Shown in pieces: positions 1 to 13,400 of a stretch of 64,000 bases of DNA. Source of the DNA: Pelecanus crispus (Eukaryota > Chordata > Aves > Pelecaniformes > Pelecanidae); contig NC_134646.1 of assembly GCF_030463565.1 (NCBI RefSeq), positions 18,318,001 to 18,382,000 on the forward strand, given 5' to 3'. The notes under the pieces are model-generated. The model worked only from the letters and a program-made list of their open reading frames with translations. It had not been told where the DNA came from and ran no database searches. A program made the position numbers and the translations under genes. The first letter of the stretch is position 1. Every line of letters starts with the position of its first letter.

Positions 1-728
1 CCCTTTGTATAAATTGCACCAGATAGATTCAGCCTGTTCCTGAACACAGGCTGCAAATACTAATCAGACCTTCAATGAGGCCTTCAGGATGATTGACGGG
101 GAAGCCCTTAATAAAGGCTTTCTGGTTTTGGCAGGCAAGCAGGAGAGCAAGCAAGCAAGCAAGCAGCTTGAGTTACTTGAAATGCTGAGGTGGAGGCGTT
201 CGAAAAACTGTGAAGGGAGAGGTGTTTGATGAGCCCTGAGCAGAGAGCAGCCGCAGAAATTCTGATGGGCCTGCTGAAATGCCCATGGAGTAAGTAGTTG
301 TTAAGTCTTGGTTTTCCATTCTTGCCATTGGCAGACAGGATAAATATAGAGTACAATCAGCAAAATACAGATGAGCAGAACCATCCTAATTTTCAGTTTC
401 CTGTGAAACTAGGGGCCTTGAGATTTCCCTGCATTTTACAGGTCACGTCTGAAATCCTTGCCTTATCAAGGTCTTGGAGATGGACAATGTTTTCAGAGCT
501 CTCACTGAATTCTGTGGTAGATTTCTAAGGCATGAGAGGAAGAGAATTTATAGTTTTGCTTCCTCGTCCTGCAAAAAATGGAAAGACTGGTGAAAAGACT
601 AAGAACATCTCATAACAGTACCAAGGCAATAAGGCACTGAAAAGTCACTGAAGAAATTGCCCATGAAAAAGCGAAGAAATGCTCACAGCATCAGGTGTCC
701 TGAAGAGTTTCTGAAGAAAGAGTTCTAT
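1..728. other. Left-edge intergenic DNA, no gene seen
   Basis: No exon, RNA gene or recognisable transposon is visible up to the first CR1 copy. Short open frames exist on both strands, but they have no family resemblance, no splice context and no codon bias that I can recognise. The only structure is a short GCAA microsatellite near base 150. Confidence 0.5.
147..164. repeat. (GCAA)n microsatellite
   Basis: Four uninterrupted GCAA units are followed by a partial unit. A looser GCAAGCAGG run stands just before it, so the tract was probably somewhat longer once. It is simple sequence with no evident function. Confidence 0.8.
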
Positions 729-1769
729 TATAGAATCATAGAATGCTTTGGGTTGGAAGGGACCTTTAGAGGTCATCTAGCCCAACCCCCCTGCAGTGAG
801 CAGGGACAGTTTTAACGAGATCAGGTTGCTCAGAGCCCCATCCAACCTGACCTTGAATGTTGCCAGGGATGGGGCCTCTACCACCTCTCTGGGCAACCTG
901 TTCCAGTGCTTGACCACCCTCACTGTAAAAAATTTCTTTCTAATGTCTAGTCTAAGTCTATTCTTCTTTAGTTTAAATCTGTTATTCCTTGTCCTGTCAC
1001 AACAGGCCTTATTAAAAAGATTCTCCCCATCTTTCCTGTAGGCCCCCCTTTAAGTATTGGAAGGTCGCAATAAGGTCTCCTCGCAGCCTTCTCTTCTCTA
1101 GGCTGAACAATCCCAACTCTTTCAGCCTGGCCTCATAGGAGAGGTGCTCCAGCCCTTGGATCATTTTGGTGGCCCTCTTCTGGACCCGCTCCAGCAGGTC
1201 CATGTCCTTCTTGTGCTGAGGGCCCCAGAGCTGGACGCAGTACTCCAGATGAGGTCTTACCAGAGCAGAGCAGAGAGGTGGAATCACCTCCCTCAACCTG
1301 CTGGCCACGCTTCTTTTTGATGCAACCCGGGGTACGGTTGGCTTTCTGGGCTGCGAGTGCACATTGTTGGCTCATGCCCAGCTTTTCATCCACCAGTACC
1401 CCCAAGTCCTTCTCTGCAGGGCTACTCTCAATCTCTTCATCCACCAACCTGTACTGATACCGGGGGTTGCCCCATCCCAGGTGCAGGACCTTGCACTTGG
1501 CCTTGTTGAACCTCATGAAGTTCACACAGGCCCACCTCTCCAGCTTGTCCAGGTCCCTCTGGAAGACATCTCGTCCTCCTGGTGTGTCAATGGCACCACT
1601 CAGCTTGGTGTCATCTGCAAACTTGCTGAGGGTGCACTCAATCCCACTGTATATGTCATTGATGAAGATGTTAAATAGCACCGGTGCCAGTACGGACCCC
1701 TGAGGGGCCCCACTTGTCACCGGTCTCCATGTGGACATCGAGCCATTGACCATGACCCTCTGGGGGTCC
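729..1769 (-). mobile_element. CR1 LINE, 5'-truncated, minus strand
   Basis: The left end reads TAGAATCATAGAATGC followed by TTTGGGTTGGAAGGGACC. This is the reverse complement of the CR1 3' tail with its ATTCTRTG octamers, so the element points to the minus strand. Going right, the sequence runs through the 3' part of the reverse transcriptase ORF and stops near 1769, just after the Pro-Gln-Gly region. The 5' half is therefore missing, as is usual for LINE insertions. It closely resembles the copy at 56833-58273. No clear target-site duplication is visible, which is normal for CR1. The right boundary is approximate. Confidence 0.93.
1012..1753 (-). pseudogene. Decayed CR1 reverse transcriptase fragment
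   Basis: This is the C-terminal part of a non-LTR retrotransposon reverse transcriptase, the enzyme that copies LINE RNA into DNA at the target site. The frame 1753-1133 (206 codons) shows APQGSVLAP at residues 17-25 and the active-site FADD at 45-48. After about residue 90 it diverges from the CR1 product. The proper continuation lies in the overlapping frame 1362-1012, which ends shortly beyond. The switch occurs in a T run near 1312-1318, where this copy has one more T than the sister copy at 57 kb, so a single-base frameshift broke it. The N-terminal half is absent. It cannot encode an active enzyme. Confidence 0.88.
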
Positions 1770-4700
1770 TAAGTCATTACTCCAAGCCAAGAGGATTTAG
1801 AACGTGTCATCTTGATTGAATAATTCACAGCAAGTGGAAAGGCCTGAGATCTTCCCTCAAGTTTTAGCAGTGGGAAATAAAAGCATTTGATAACAACATG
1901 CCATAGATAAACAAGCAGAGAGAAGATGCAGAATAGTATAGGGAAAGATGCTGGCACTACATTTCGACAGTTTTCATAACAACGAAACTCTTACTCTGAT
2001 GTATTCTTAAAACATTATTCAAATTGAGACTTAATTAGATTTCCTGATCAACACTATTACTGTGTAGCATGAGGGTTAGAACCTGACTCTGTGGCACTGG
2101 CCTCAAGCGTGCTTTCAGAAATCTCTCTTATTCCAATGCTTACATTGACCCCAGTTCTGCAGTATTAGTTAGCTCTGACACTGAATGACCATGTACATTT
2201 ATCACTAGCAGGGCAGTTTGTTTACTTTGTACAACACCAATAGACACTACTTTGCTTAACCAGCCTAGGAGTAGGTATAAGTGATGTTTAACAAGTGAAG
2301 GTTTATTCAGACTTCATTTGGCAAAAACAGATGGAATTTGATTTTCTCACAATTACTATGAGCTGACAATAGCTAAATTGTTGCTATGGAAGTGGAAAGG
2401 TACAACAACAAAACAACATACAAGTCTAACAGTCTTGAGGCTGAAACATGAAAATATGGCTTTACATACAGATTCACCACAAACAGCACATTATAGTAAA
2501 TCATAGGATGATTACACCTAATTATATAATGAGAATAGGTTACTGTAGCTATACAACTGTGTGTGTGTTTTTTCCCCGTCTCAGTTCCATTCTGCAAGAC
2601 AACAATGGCGAGGTAGGCATGACACAGCATTCAGAACCCATGTAAAAGGCATGAGACTACTGCTAAATGTATGTTATTAGTAACCAGTCAAGTTTTTCCT
2701 CAAACTTAGCTCCTCATATTATCTCAGTAATGCATCTTTGACAGCTTCCAAGCTTTATACCTGGCTTCTTTGTGTCCATTCTTACAGCAGTTACAGGTTA
2801 TGCTCTCTGACTTAGCCTAGAAAGGATTTTATGTGCTTCTTTTCAAACACAGGGGGGAGAAAAAAGAAAAATTAAAAATAGGAAGTAATTCCATTGGGCA
2901 TAGTTCAATCTCAAACTATTCTATTCAGCCTATAATTTAATTCCCAGTACAGATCCATACACACTGACCCAAAAAGTCTAGCCTCTAGCCCATGGAATTT
3001 TGCTACTAACTTCATGGGGATTTCACCTGAAAGAAATTATAAGTTCTTTCACCAGATTGAAAGGCTGAGGTGTAGAGGGCAAAAAAAACTCACTGAAAAT
3101 TCAACAGATGCATCTCTTTTAAAGACAATCAAATTAGCCCATGTAACCTCAGTTTGCCATCCTTCATGACCTAGTTTAATGAAATCTTGAGTAAAACTTC
3201 ACATCAAAATGTTGCAGAAAAATACAGATGTGCTCAATATTTGGGACTTTAAGGGGGAGAGGTTATGGTGTTATCTCAGAGGATGTGTCTTACTGGTACA
3301 ACAGGTGAATCCTTTTTTGACAACGAATTTATTTCAAACTTGATATTAAGAACTGTTTGAGGATAGAAGGTTTTAGCTGGTATCTAAACTGGCTAAACAG
3401 TATTTACATTTTTGCAGTAGTGTACAATGGAATCATTATTAAGAGATGAGTCACAGCTTGGAATCCCTTTATCAGTTTAAAAATATACATTTTGACTGAC
3501 ATTTCTAAATGCTGACTTCTCTAGCTAATAAGGGAAGTAAAAGAAGTGATTAAGAATCTAACACTAACTTTATAGATACAGGTTTATTCTTCAAATACCA
3601 ATTTTTAGCTAAGATTTGCCAAGCACCATGGATCACAATTCCAAGAAATTCTGAAATATAGACAATATTCTTGAAAAAACTCAATCAAATTCCCAAACTT
3701 TGCATTAATCCAATTTGTTCTGTGTGCCTGGGAATCGTTCAGCTGAAAATTATTCTTCTCAAGAAAAAATTTTCTCCTTTGTTAAAAAACAAAAAGACAA
3801 TCCCCCCCAAAAAACAACAACAAGGGAGGGAAAAAAAAATTTCTTTTTGAGTGTCAGTATTAGAGGAATGAGTCTTCTCATCCTCTCCTATTCCCAATCC
3901 TCCGCCAAAATTTTCACACTTTATAGCATAACTCCAGTAAGAATATTATTTAATATAATAAAGCTTGTATTATCTTACATCATATATAATAGTCTTATTC
4001 TTATATATAAACATAAGTACATATAAGAATAAATGTATTAAATGTATTCTTATATACACAATTATACACATAAATAACAAAATACTTTACCTACATAAAT
4101 AATATAAATACTATTTAATATTTATTAAATGCTCTGGTTTCATTCATAAGCCTATAATATATACTATGCAAAACCATGCTTTTGCTCCTTAATCCTATTC
4201 ATGGTTGTTTTGTAAATATAAAAGTATCTATAACTCTGCTGTTCCATTCAGCTCTTGGCTTAACAGTATGTTTTGTCCCCCAGACCAGCTACATGATTTG
4301 TTTGAAAAAGTACAAATATCAGAGAAGGTGGAAGTAGGAAAATCAGGATACTAATCTTAAATAACTAGGAAAAAAAAAAAAAAGGATGGGGCTATATGGA
4401 ACTGCATAACAACACACTAACGTATTAACAGTGCTTTCAAATTATATTAATTTTTCCTGCTAATATTCTGTGCATTTTTAAAAGTTTACTTTAGAAATAA
4501 ACTCCATGGGGTTCCTGGCAGAGCTGCTCTGCCGCAGCAGTTTATACCGACCATCTGTGGTGTGCCAGAAGCTTCCCGAATGTTCTGCCACCTGACTCAA
4601 AATCCTGAAGCTTTTCACATATTTCTGCCAATTTTCCTCCATACTATGTCTGTTTCCAACACTGAAAACCTAAAAAAGCAAAATATATATCTAAAAGATG

Positions 4701-6294
4701 CACAGGATAGTAAATTCAGCCACAATATCATGGCCAAAAAAAGACCAAAGACTACGTTAATCTGCACCTGTGGGCTTTAATCATTGAGGACAGTTGTATA
4801 CTCTGAAAATAGAGTTGTTAAAGAGCAAGAGGGCTCCTGCCTTTTCTAGGGACACACAACATACAAAACTCCATGTCATTTCCTTTTAGCACATAATAAT
4901 GTCAGGCTAGGTATAAGGCTGATTTCTACTTTCATAGGTGACCAAGAACTTTTTTTTGTCACCACGGACAACATTTTTTTGTGGATGTTTCAGTTTCTCA
5001 TATGTAAAGCATAGAGAATATAACTATGCTTTGATAATGTTTGGTCAATTTGCAATAAATGAAGACCCTTTTCTGGAAAATACAGCAGGTGATCAAAGGA
5101 AGCACAAGAAAAAAAGGACACTAAAATAATTGAACTGTTATGCTCACCAACAACAGTGAAGGCTATGATTCAGGAAAAGGTTCATATTTATGCTGCATAG
5201 AAATCAACTACCAGGGAACCAGATCAGCAGCACGTGCTTAAGCTCAGTTCATGGAGGTGTTTCTACTGAAGAACAGACTCTTGAAAATGAAGACCTATTT
5301 ACACTGTGAAAGAAGGTAAGAGTAATTTCACTGAAGGGTGACACTGAAGGATTTAATTAGTACTGAAATAGGGAGCTTGCTAGGGAACATGTAGAAAATA
5401 AATATGAAGTGGTGTGAAAGAGCCATCAAGAGCTGGTAATGGTGCGAGTATGGATGTGAATATAAGCTTTGCTTTTCGTTCTGATTTAAGCACCATGAAA
5501 TGCTGTGTTCCAGTAAACAAGCAAAAGCTGCCTTGTTTGTAAAGATCATCTTGTTTTTCTGAGAAATGTCTGCTCTTCATGTAGTCCCAAAACAAAGTCC
5601 CTAACAGGTTCAAATCCTTATGGAGTCTGTCTCAGCAATAACTCATACCCACATGCAAAAAAGTATGAAAGCCTAGGATGATGTACTAAAAGACCATATA
5701 GAAGAGCAGCAGTATAGCAGTCAGAAGTCAGTTTGCTTCTTGAACCATACAAGCAACTCTACAATAACTTCCTTTTCAAGAGCTAAGAATAAACCTCTAT
5801 CAAAGATTTGGCCGAGCTGTTTCTTTACAATTCTATTAAGGTGAGACATGTGCTAAAGTATACATATCTATATTCAGATTAATTTTTTTCTGGTTAAGTT
5901 ATATTTTAAAGCAGATTATAAAAACACTTTATACTAACACAACATTGATGCCACAAAACAGATAACTATAATTTAGCAATATCCTATAAATCCATCTAAC
6001 ACGAGTAATAATATCTAACTCGCTCTTATGAATAGCTGGCCAGTAAGCATTCAAAAACCACTTCTGTTTTTAAATCACGATACTATAAAGTACTGCTCCC
6101 TGGTCACGTCCAGCACAGAAAGCTTTTTCTGCAGCCCAAAATGGCTCTTTAATTGTGATTGTCCCAACACCAACCTGTTGAGTCTGCAACTGTCTTCCAG
6201 CTGGGCACCAAAGAACAGACAGATTTCTGAGCCCCCAGGTGTTCCTTTCTAGACCCTGCCTACTCTTGAGCAACACTAACAACATAATTGAAAG
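1770..6294. other. AT-rich intergenic DNA, no gene seen
   Basis: No exon or recognisable transposon is seen. The stretch is AT-rich, with A runs near 4370 and a very AT-rich block at 3940-4160. All open frames are short and have low-complexity products. Decayed repeats beyond recognition by eye could be present. Confidence 0.45.
3940..4160. repeat. AT-rich block with small foldback
   Basis: The block is almost entirely A and T. The arm ATTCTTATAT at 3997-4006 has its exact reverse complement at 4021-4030, and the same 10-mer recurs at 4046-4055. The strand can therefore fold in two alternative ways. It is most likely simple AT-rich sequence; I see no gene signal. Confidence 0.5.
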
Positions 6295-6324
6295 AAAAAA
6301 AAAAAGGGGGGGGGGGGGGGGGGG
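6295..6324. repeat. A11-G19 homopolymer pair
   Basis: Eleven A residues (6295-6305) are followed directly by nineteen G residues (6306-6324). Long pure G runs are rare in vertebrate DNA and can form G-quadruplexes. The exact length may be unreliable in an assembly. Confidence 0.85.
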
Positions 6325-9300
6325 AGTGTCATTTCCTAGGCCTTGATAGAATAAGCCTCCTCTTTCAAGTGTGATCAGAAAAGGGCTGCACTGCAGATTT
6401 GTTTTGCCATGGTATACCCCAGATCAATGTCTATCCTTAACCAGGATGTTGGGATCTCACGGTTTAAATGCTTATCTCTGACCTGGTGCTGCAGAAACTT
6501 TCCAGATATGCTTTTCAATCATCATGTTTAAACAACACAAAAAAAGCAAATATATATTTCAAGCACCTACTGGTACTGGAGTTTTGGGGGTTTTTTTTGT
6601 TGGTGGTTTTGCTTGGAATTCATACCTTGTATAAGCCAAGCTTTTAAAAGAAGTCATTTAGCTGAAATATTCTCAGCATGCATTCTTATACAAGTTTATA
6701 TAATTCCTGAAGCTCCTGTGAAAGAGTTGAGTGTTCAAAAGCCGAAGTCTTTTTCCAAATTTCCTCACATACCCTTTGAACTTTTTAAATGGGTAATGAA
6801 CTTTCTCAGCTACATGCTTCAGCTGGTTTCCTTGGATTTGTTGCTGATATTAAGAACAGCTGTCACTTGCTTTACCAGACTCTAGACAATGAGTCAGAAA
6901 TGTGTTGGCCTTTACATGTATTATCCAGCTTTTGCCAGCATAGTGGTCTCAAACCTGCATTGACAATTTCCATGCTACCAGATCAAGTGTGCCTTAAAAT
7001 AATGCACAGATAATCTTCCATACTTTCTACTGAGCCTTTCCTCCTATATATTCTCTTCTATTATTACCATCATATTTCTCTCTTTGCCTTTGCTCTTGTA
7101 AAATTTACCATGGTCTTTTAGATTATACCAGCAGTTTGCAAGTTGTTCAACAAAAGCCTATGAGAAGCAGCATGTCAACAACAACAAAACATTCTGGTTT
7201 CAAACCAACACTGACTGCATGTGCCACAACAGCCAAAACATTTCCAAAAGCTAAGCATGTTTTCCTGCCATTAACAGCGTGCTATTTCCTGCGACTGTAC
7301 GAACATGAGTTACCTTTCTCTCACGCACAGCTGGCTGGCTGTCTTCTGTCATAAGCAAGAAACCTGCTGCCTCTAGTAACAGATTACTTTGTCCACGTCA
7401 ACAGCTACTACTGATTCTTTTCTGCACATAAAAATAGCTGTCTTTCCTTTTGGCCTACAAGCATCTTTCCCACTGACAATTTCTTTTTTTTTTCCTCTGC
7501 CCCTGCCTCTCCCTCCCCCCCCCCCCCCCGCCCCCGAGAGACTCCAAATGTTTACATTTCTTAATTGAATTTCTGTAGAAAGGAAGTTCGAGTGAACGTT
7601 GGCTTGTGTTCAACAGTAATTCAGATAAGAACTAGAAGGAAGTTTGAATTTAAAGGAGAGAAATTAGAAACTCTAGCCACCAGATTTTATTCAGTGGCAT
7701 GTCAAATGCTTATCAAGATGTCATTTGTGATATATTTAATTGTTTCTTGTAATTTGAGTAATATGAAAGACTTTAGTAATAACGAATGTTTCATTGTGTT
7801 TCATTTTGAAGTGCTGTCTGAAACTCTGAAATGTTTAAAGAGGATACTATAATTAGACTTGGCTGGAAACTTCTTGATTAAACACTTTTCATTTGAGAAA
7901 TGCTGATTTGTCAGAAGTGCAACTTCTTGCAGAAATGTATGTGTTTTAATGACACTTTCACGAGAAAAGCTTCTCAAGTCAAAAGAGGAGATAACCAGAG
8001 ATAAACCATGACAACACTCTGCTCACAGAGGTAAGAAGTTGTTCTGCTGTGTCCTGAGACAGTGGCCTAACCAAGAGGTGGTTTTGGTCTGGGTTTCCTA
8101 GTAAATGATACAGGATAAACTGCCACAGTATTGGACACTAACTGGCATCTTTTATTTCCTTCCATATCTATCTGATCTTGTCACGTACTTCCTCCATAGC
8201 CATCTACACATTTACTTATTGTAGAAACTTTGCCACTTTGGCCTTATCAGGTTGTCCTGACTGTTACTGTCTTCTCCTTGGCTATGCCAGGTCATTATAA
8301 TCTAAATTGTGAGTACTTCTGAATCTGTAACATTTCTTTCCACCAGGTCATCCTCCACACTGCACACAAATTAGGGAGAGTTTATTTAGTTGGTTAGCTT
8401 GCTTTAACTGGTGTTTGTCAGAACCAGTTCTGACTGAGTTTTTCTTCATGTCACTGAATGAAACCAAAGATAAGCCCCTCAAATCCTATATGACTTTAAG
8501 AGTCCACAGAGCTATCTCTAAAGCTTCACCTGTAATAAGAAATACAGTAAATCAGTCAGTCAGTTAATTAAGACAGAAAAAACACTGTGACCTTTTCAAT
8601 CTACTTATGAAATTCATGAAGAATTGCTTTCCAGAATGAGTAGGATTGCATGATATAGTGTAACAGACTGAAGCCAAAACTAACAAGATCTTTGAAGGTC
8701 TTGAATAGTCTGCTTCCAGTGAAGTCTAGAGTCTCCCATACTTGTTACCTGGCACACAAGCTATACCATCAGTTCTCATGAACAGATTGTGAAATTTGCA
8801 ATTTCCTAGGAAAATTTTTGTGCTGCAATCTACCCTGATTTTTTTCTGTTGTCAGGCTGCTCACTTCTCATGCCAGCTGCTCCACCCACCTGTTCCCCTG
8901 TGTATAACTTAATAATCTCCATTTGATATAAACTAGAGCAGACCGAGGAAGTGTAAACTTTCAGTGTAGGATGATAGCACAGGGCAACTCTGGGGGAGTA
9001 GAATGTCTGGCAGTATACATACAGCAAGCGCAAGATTTTGATCAGCAGCAATGAATAGACTGGTTCAGTGATAATGCTTAGTAAGCTGGTTGGTGTTATG
9101 GGGATTGATTCTGCAAGGTGCTGTTCATCTTGTAGCCACACAAATAGTTTTGAGTAAATGAAACGTTCTTCCCCGCTTTCCCATCTTCTAGCATTCCTCA
9201 GAAGTCACAGTAAGGATTCTTATCTAAGCAGGAATTCTAGCTCCTACAGTCAGAGGATGAACAAACTGACAGACTCATCTTCCAGTTTTTGATAAAATGA

Positions 9301-10285
9301 AACAAAACTAACAAACAAACATAACACAACCCACACCAAAAAAACCCACCCTACTCCCACGCCACTTTATCTCTCCTACGGAACTTCCCGAAGTCTCTTG
9401 TTGGAGTGATGGTAGGGATTTCCTAGAGTTTTAATAACTTATCATTTCAATCCAATGGTATGAATTCTTTGGTAAAAATAGTGATTTAATGTCATAGAAA
9501 ATAGTGAACTTTCTCTCTTCAAATATCAGTTGCTGAAAAGTTAAACATCAAAGGTAGTGGGCAAGCTGACCAAACTCCCCTCTACGAATGGCAGAAAGAA
9601 GAGAACTTTCAAATTGTGGCTCATCCCATCTTTCATAAGATGGCAAGAAACACATTTTAGAGTTCCTTATTTCTGTCCATTGACTAATGAGGTGATCTAG
9701 ATTAGCAGGTTGGAGTAAACATCTAACTTGAGACTTAAACTCTTAAAGTTGGAATGTGACACAAAGTCCACCCTAGAAATTTCCTTGTACATACCACTGC
9801 ATATATGTACAAATATCTGTATAACATTACATAGGAAATGCCAATGTACTTTCATATCCCCAATATAAAGAATCAAGTCTTTGAAGATGAGTTGTAAGTA
9901 CATTAATTTTCAAGATTATCTTTGAATAATTTATTAATTGAATGAGAAAGTTTTCATAGTTTCTCAATCTGGTGGCAATTTTTTCCCCTTTTTTCCCCAG
10001 GAAATACAGCACTAATTAGTTTTCTAATTTTAGATTTGTATATCTTGTTTTTGATTTCACATTTGTTTAATTGCATTTATAAGTATTGGTAGGGGGTTTA
10101 TATACTGAACAAAGGCAGTTTAGCTAAGTAATTTAAAGCACTTGTTTGTTTGTTTAATTATGTTGTCAGTGTACAGCCAAACACTTCACCTTATTTAGTC
10201 AAGTAGTGCCACTGCCTTTGCTAGATTACTTATGCAAGTAAAATGAGCAGAAGTTGTCTGCCATGACTCTTAATTAGATGGCTAA
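6325..10285. other. Intergenic DNA, no gene seen
   Basis: No exon, RNA gene or recognisable mobile element is seen apart from the C-rich tract at 7500-7535. Open frames reach about 100 codons, but their products look random. Confidence 0.45.
7500..7535. repeat. C-rich tract with C15 run
   Basis: A pyrimidine-rich lead-in (T run, then CCCCTGCCTCTCCCT) reaches fifteen C residues at 7515-7529, one G and five more C. The minus strand is a long G run able to form a quadruplex. Confidence 0.8.
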
Positions 10286-10410
10286 CTCATCATTGAAATC
10301 TATGGGGAACCAGAGGCTGAAATCTGGACAATTAGATACCTTCATGCACCTGGGCCTCTGTGGCCTCAGTGTGCTGAGCCTGCTCTTCTCTTACTGATTT
10401 CAGTGTGAGC
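10286..10410. mobile_element. Possible ancient MITE-like element
   Basis: Two imperfect inverted arms (about 10286-10305 and 10390-10410, sharing a CTCA...TGAAATC core) enclose about 85 bases. The text around them, including the right arm's TTCAGTGTGAGCC and GGTTGCTCAGCATCTC, resembles an old dispersed repeat common in reptile and bird genomes. I cannot name the family. It could also be chance similarity. Confidence 0.3.
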
Positions 10411-13400
10411 CAAGGTTGCTCAGCATCTCACATTTCTCTGACTGGATACGAACTCCATTAAAAGCTGGCAGTAGCTTTAAGGACTAGGAGTTGGAAACAC
10501 AGCTACATAAAGAGGTGCGGAGTCCATTTGGACTACAACAGTGGAAGCAGGAAATGTATCTTGGGGCAAGAAAATAGATCTCAGCGGATAATATCATCTA
10601 GAGCACTTTGGAAGCAAGATACAAAGAGCAGATCAGCAGAAGCTTACTGTGGCAGTGTGGACTTAGAAATTATAAATTAAAGCCTATGCTATACAGGCAA
10701 AAATAAGGAGCATTTCTAACAGGCAAAACATGACTAACTTTTATTCATCACAGGCTTAAGAGACATAGCCCAGAGAGCAGTATATTTGCACCACTATGAA
10801 AATAATAAACTAAGGTTACCAATTAATTTAGAGAAGAGGGATAGGATATTCTTATCCCTTTTGGAGGCAATGGCAGTTTTCTAGTTCCCCTCATTTAAGA
10901 TCAGGACTGTGATCTGTTATCACTATAGGTACATGCATTTCATTTATTGCTTCACTGCATAGAAATATTTTAGCCTGGTTTTCCTAATCATTATGGATTC
11001 ACAATGGGTGCGCAGGTCCTTCTCTCCCTTAGTTTTCTAGCACTCTGGTGGGTATTTTTCCAAGAGAATCCATACCTCAATGATATTAAGGTATAACACT
11101 TCTAAAATCTGACAACCACTGCTACTGGTTTTCCTCTAAATATCCAATTCTGTATTTTAGGCATTGTTACACAAGGTGGCAGACAGGAGCTCTTTTTTAC
11201 TATAATGAACCCGGAAGAATTTTTATTTCTGTAACTGACAAGATGCAGTCCTAAAATCCCAAAACTTTAACCACACCCAAACACACAAGCAGCATATTCT
11301 AGATAGTTTTACAATACAACACGTGATGGGTGCTTCCAAAAACCTTCACTTGCTGTATACTTCCACACTTAAAGACATATGTTGACATGGGTACATTTTA
11401 TGGATTACAGTTCTAAACTGCTAACAGCTGTTCTGTGTGGGGCTGATAAATACTCCTTATATGCTTGACACACTTTGTTAAATTATTACACTGTAAAACT
11501 TAGGAAAGAACAAATTCTGCCAACATTGATGTATGTGCTTGGCTTTACCTGCCTGACTACTCCTGGTATGAAGTATGATGTTCATAAGATCAAGGCTTAA
11601 GATATCATATGCAATAACTTGGAATAGAAATGCATTCTAAAAAAATAACACTTGCCCTAGCTGAAAGCTACTGAGATTTCATTGCAATTATCGGCAGCAG
11701 CCTGGTGAATAAACATTAGATGCTCAGGAATTTACTCTGGTCAGGCATCAGGGAGAAGAACAGCATGAAACAAAGGAGGGAGAAATGAGACAAAAGTGAT
11801 TCTTTATAGCTTCCAAGTGTTGTAATTTATTTTGAAATGTCTGGTTATTCTTAGTGAAAAGTCAGGCAGGCCTAGAAAAGGGCCAAATGTGCATGCTGGG
11901 ACAGAATTTAGGGCTGGACAGATTTTGGAAGTAAAGCTCTGAATCACAGTAGCTTTGCCTCTGAACTTTGCACCTGGTTACTACAGAAATGTTTAATGTA
12001 TCTAACAGGAAAAGTGGATCTGTGGCTAAGGGCTTTCTCTTATTGTTAGTGTAGTGGAACAGAGAATGAAATAGGGTACAGGTAATTAACAAAGAATTTT
12101 ATGCTACTCCATGTTTGATATGACCTAGATTTGGGAAAAGCGGGTATTTACTAAAATGAATCATTTAACATTCCAAAGACTGTAGGGAAGCTGTATCATG
12201 GAGTGGCTTGGAAATTGGTCCAGCTTATGCTATAATTTCTTTTATTACAAAGAAAAAGTTTCTCTTTTTTTTTTTTTTTTTATAGCTTTGTTGCTTTTCA
12301 CTGGCTACTTCCAAGCTTTGCACTGCTACTTCTCATCATTAGACGTTCTCTTGTTAAATAACCCTCTCATTTTCTGTCAAATCCTGATTTCCATAAGGGA
12401 TGCATTATTAAATCCCTGCACTAAGCCAAAGGATCTGAGGAAGGTACCCCATAAACAACGTCAAATTACTGAGATAATCTTAAATGGTAAGTCATGGGCA
12501 AGCTAAACCAGTGACTGCTACTATTTCTGCTGAAATTCCTGAAGTTTTTGCATCTGTTAAAGAGGACTACAGACTGTCACATTCCTTGTACAAGCTTCTA
12601 GCAGCAACTTATTAAATATTTTCTTATATTCAATGTTTTTTATAGCTAAACTGCAGAATCTGGGAGACCTTCCCAGCCATTTGGTCTAGCTGCAGTCTCT
12701 GTCTGCATCCTGACCCCATGTCAAGACAGGTGTTCACAAACTTTCTGGCTCCCTCCATGCTTTTCCCCATATCTTGCTTCCCATGGGAAGAAAAACAGAC
12801 GTGAAGGGTGGAAGAGGGTTGTAGTATGCTGTGGCCAAGTCTTCAGTAGGACAAGCATGTGATCAGGTATCTGGGTGTATCCCAGTGTTTAGACATAGTC
12901 ATTATTCATTCAGTGTTTAGAGTAGTACAGTCACTTTCCCTCACATAAAATGAGAAGGTGTTGGAAGTGATCAGAGCCAATTTTCCTTCCTTTTATGAGG
13001 GACAGACCTAAGTCATTGGAATGTCATCCTGGAAGATCTGTGATAACAGAATCTTTGAAAGATGGATCACAGGCAGAGTAATTAATGTCACTAGGACTTC
13101 CCCCAGTGTTGAGGAAGTTATTCCTCATCGCTAATTTCTACATTAGCCACACTGGAATTTTATTCTAATTTCCAGAATTTCTAATTCTAATATATGTGGG
13201 TGAGATGAAAAGAAAAGGATTAAGGGACTTAACATGAAGGTGTTGCAACAGTTATCTGGTGGGGCAGCTTGCAAGGGCTAAAGCTACTGCAAGGAACAGC
13301 TTGTTTAGCCATGGTCCTAGTTCTGAAGGGACTTGTAAAGTAAAATTGAATCAACAATAAAGCTTATCATTTTTAGATGATAAATGACATTTTACACAGG

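Noticed and set aside
12198-12506. 102-codon frame with a hydrophobic stretch
   Set aside because: The hydrophobic run comes from a T17 homopolymer read as Phe codons; there is no family resemblance.
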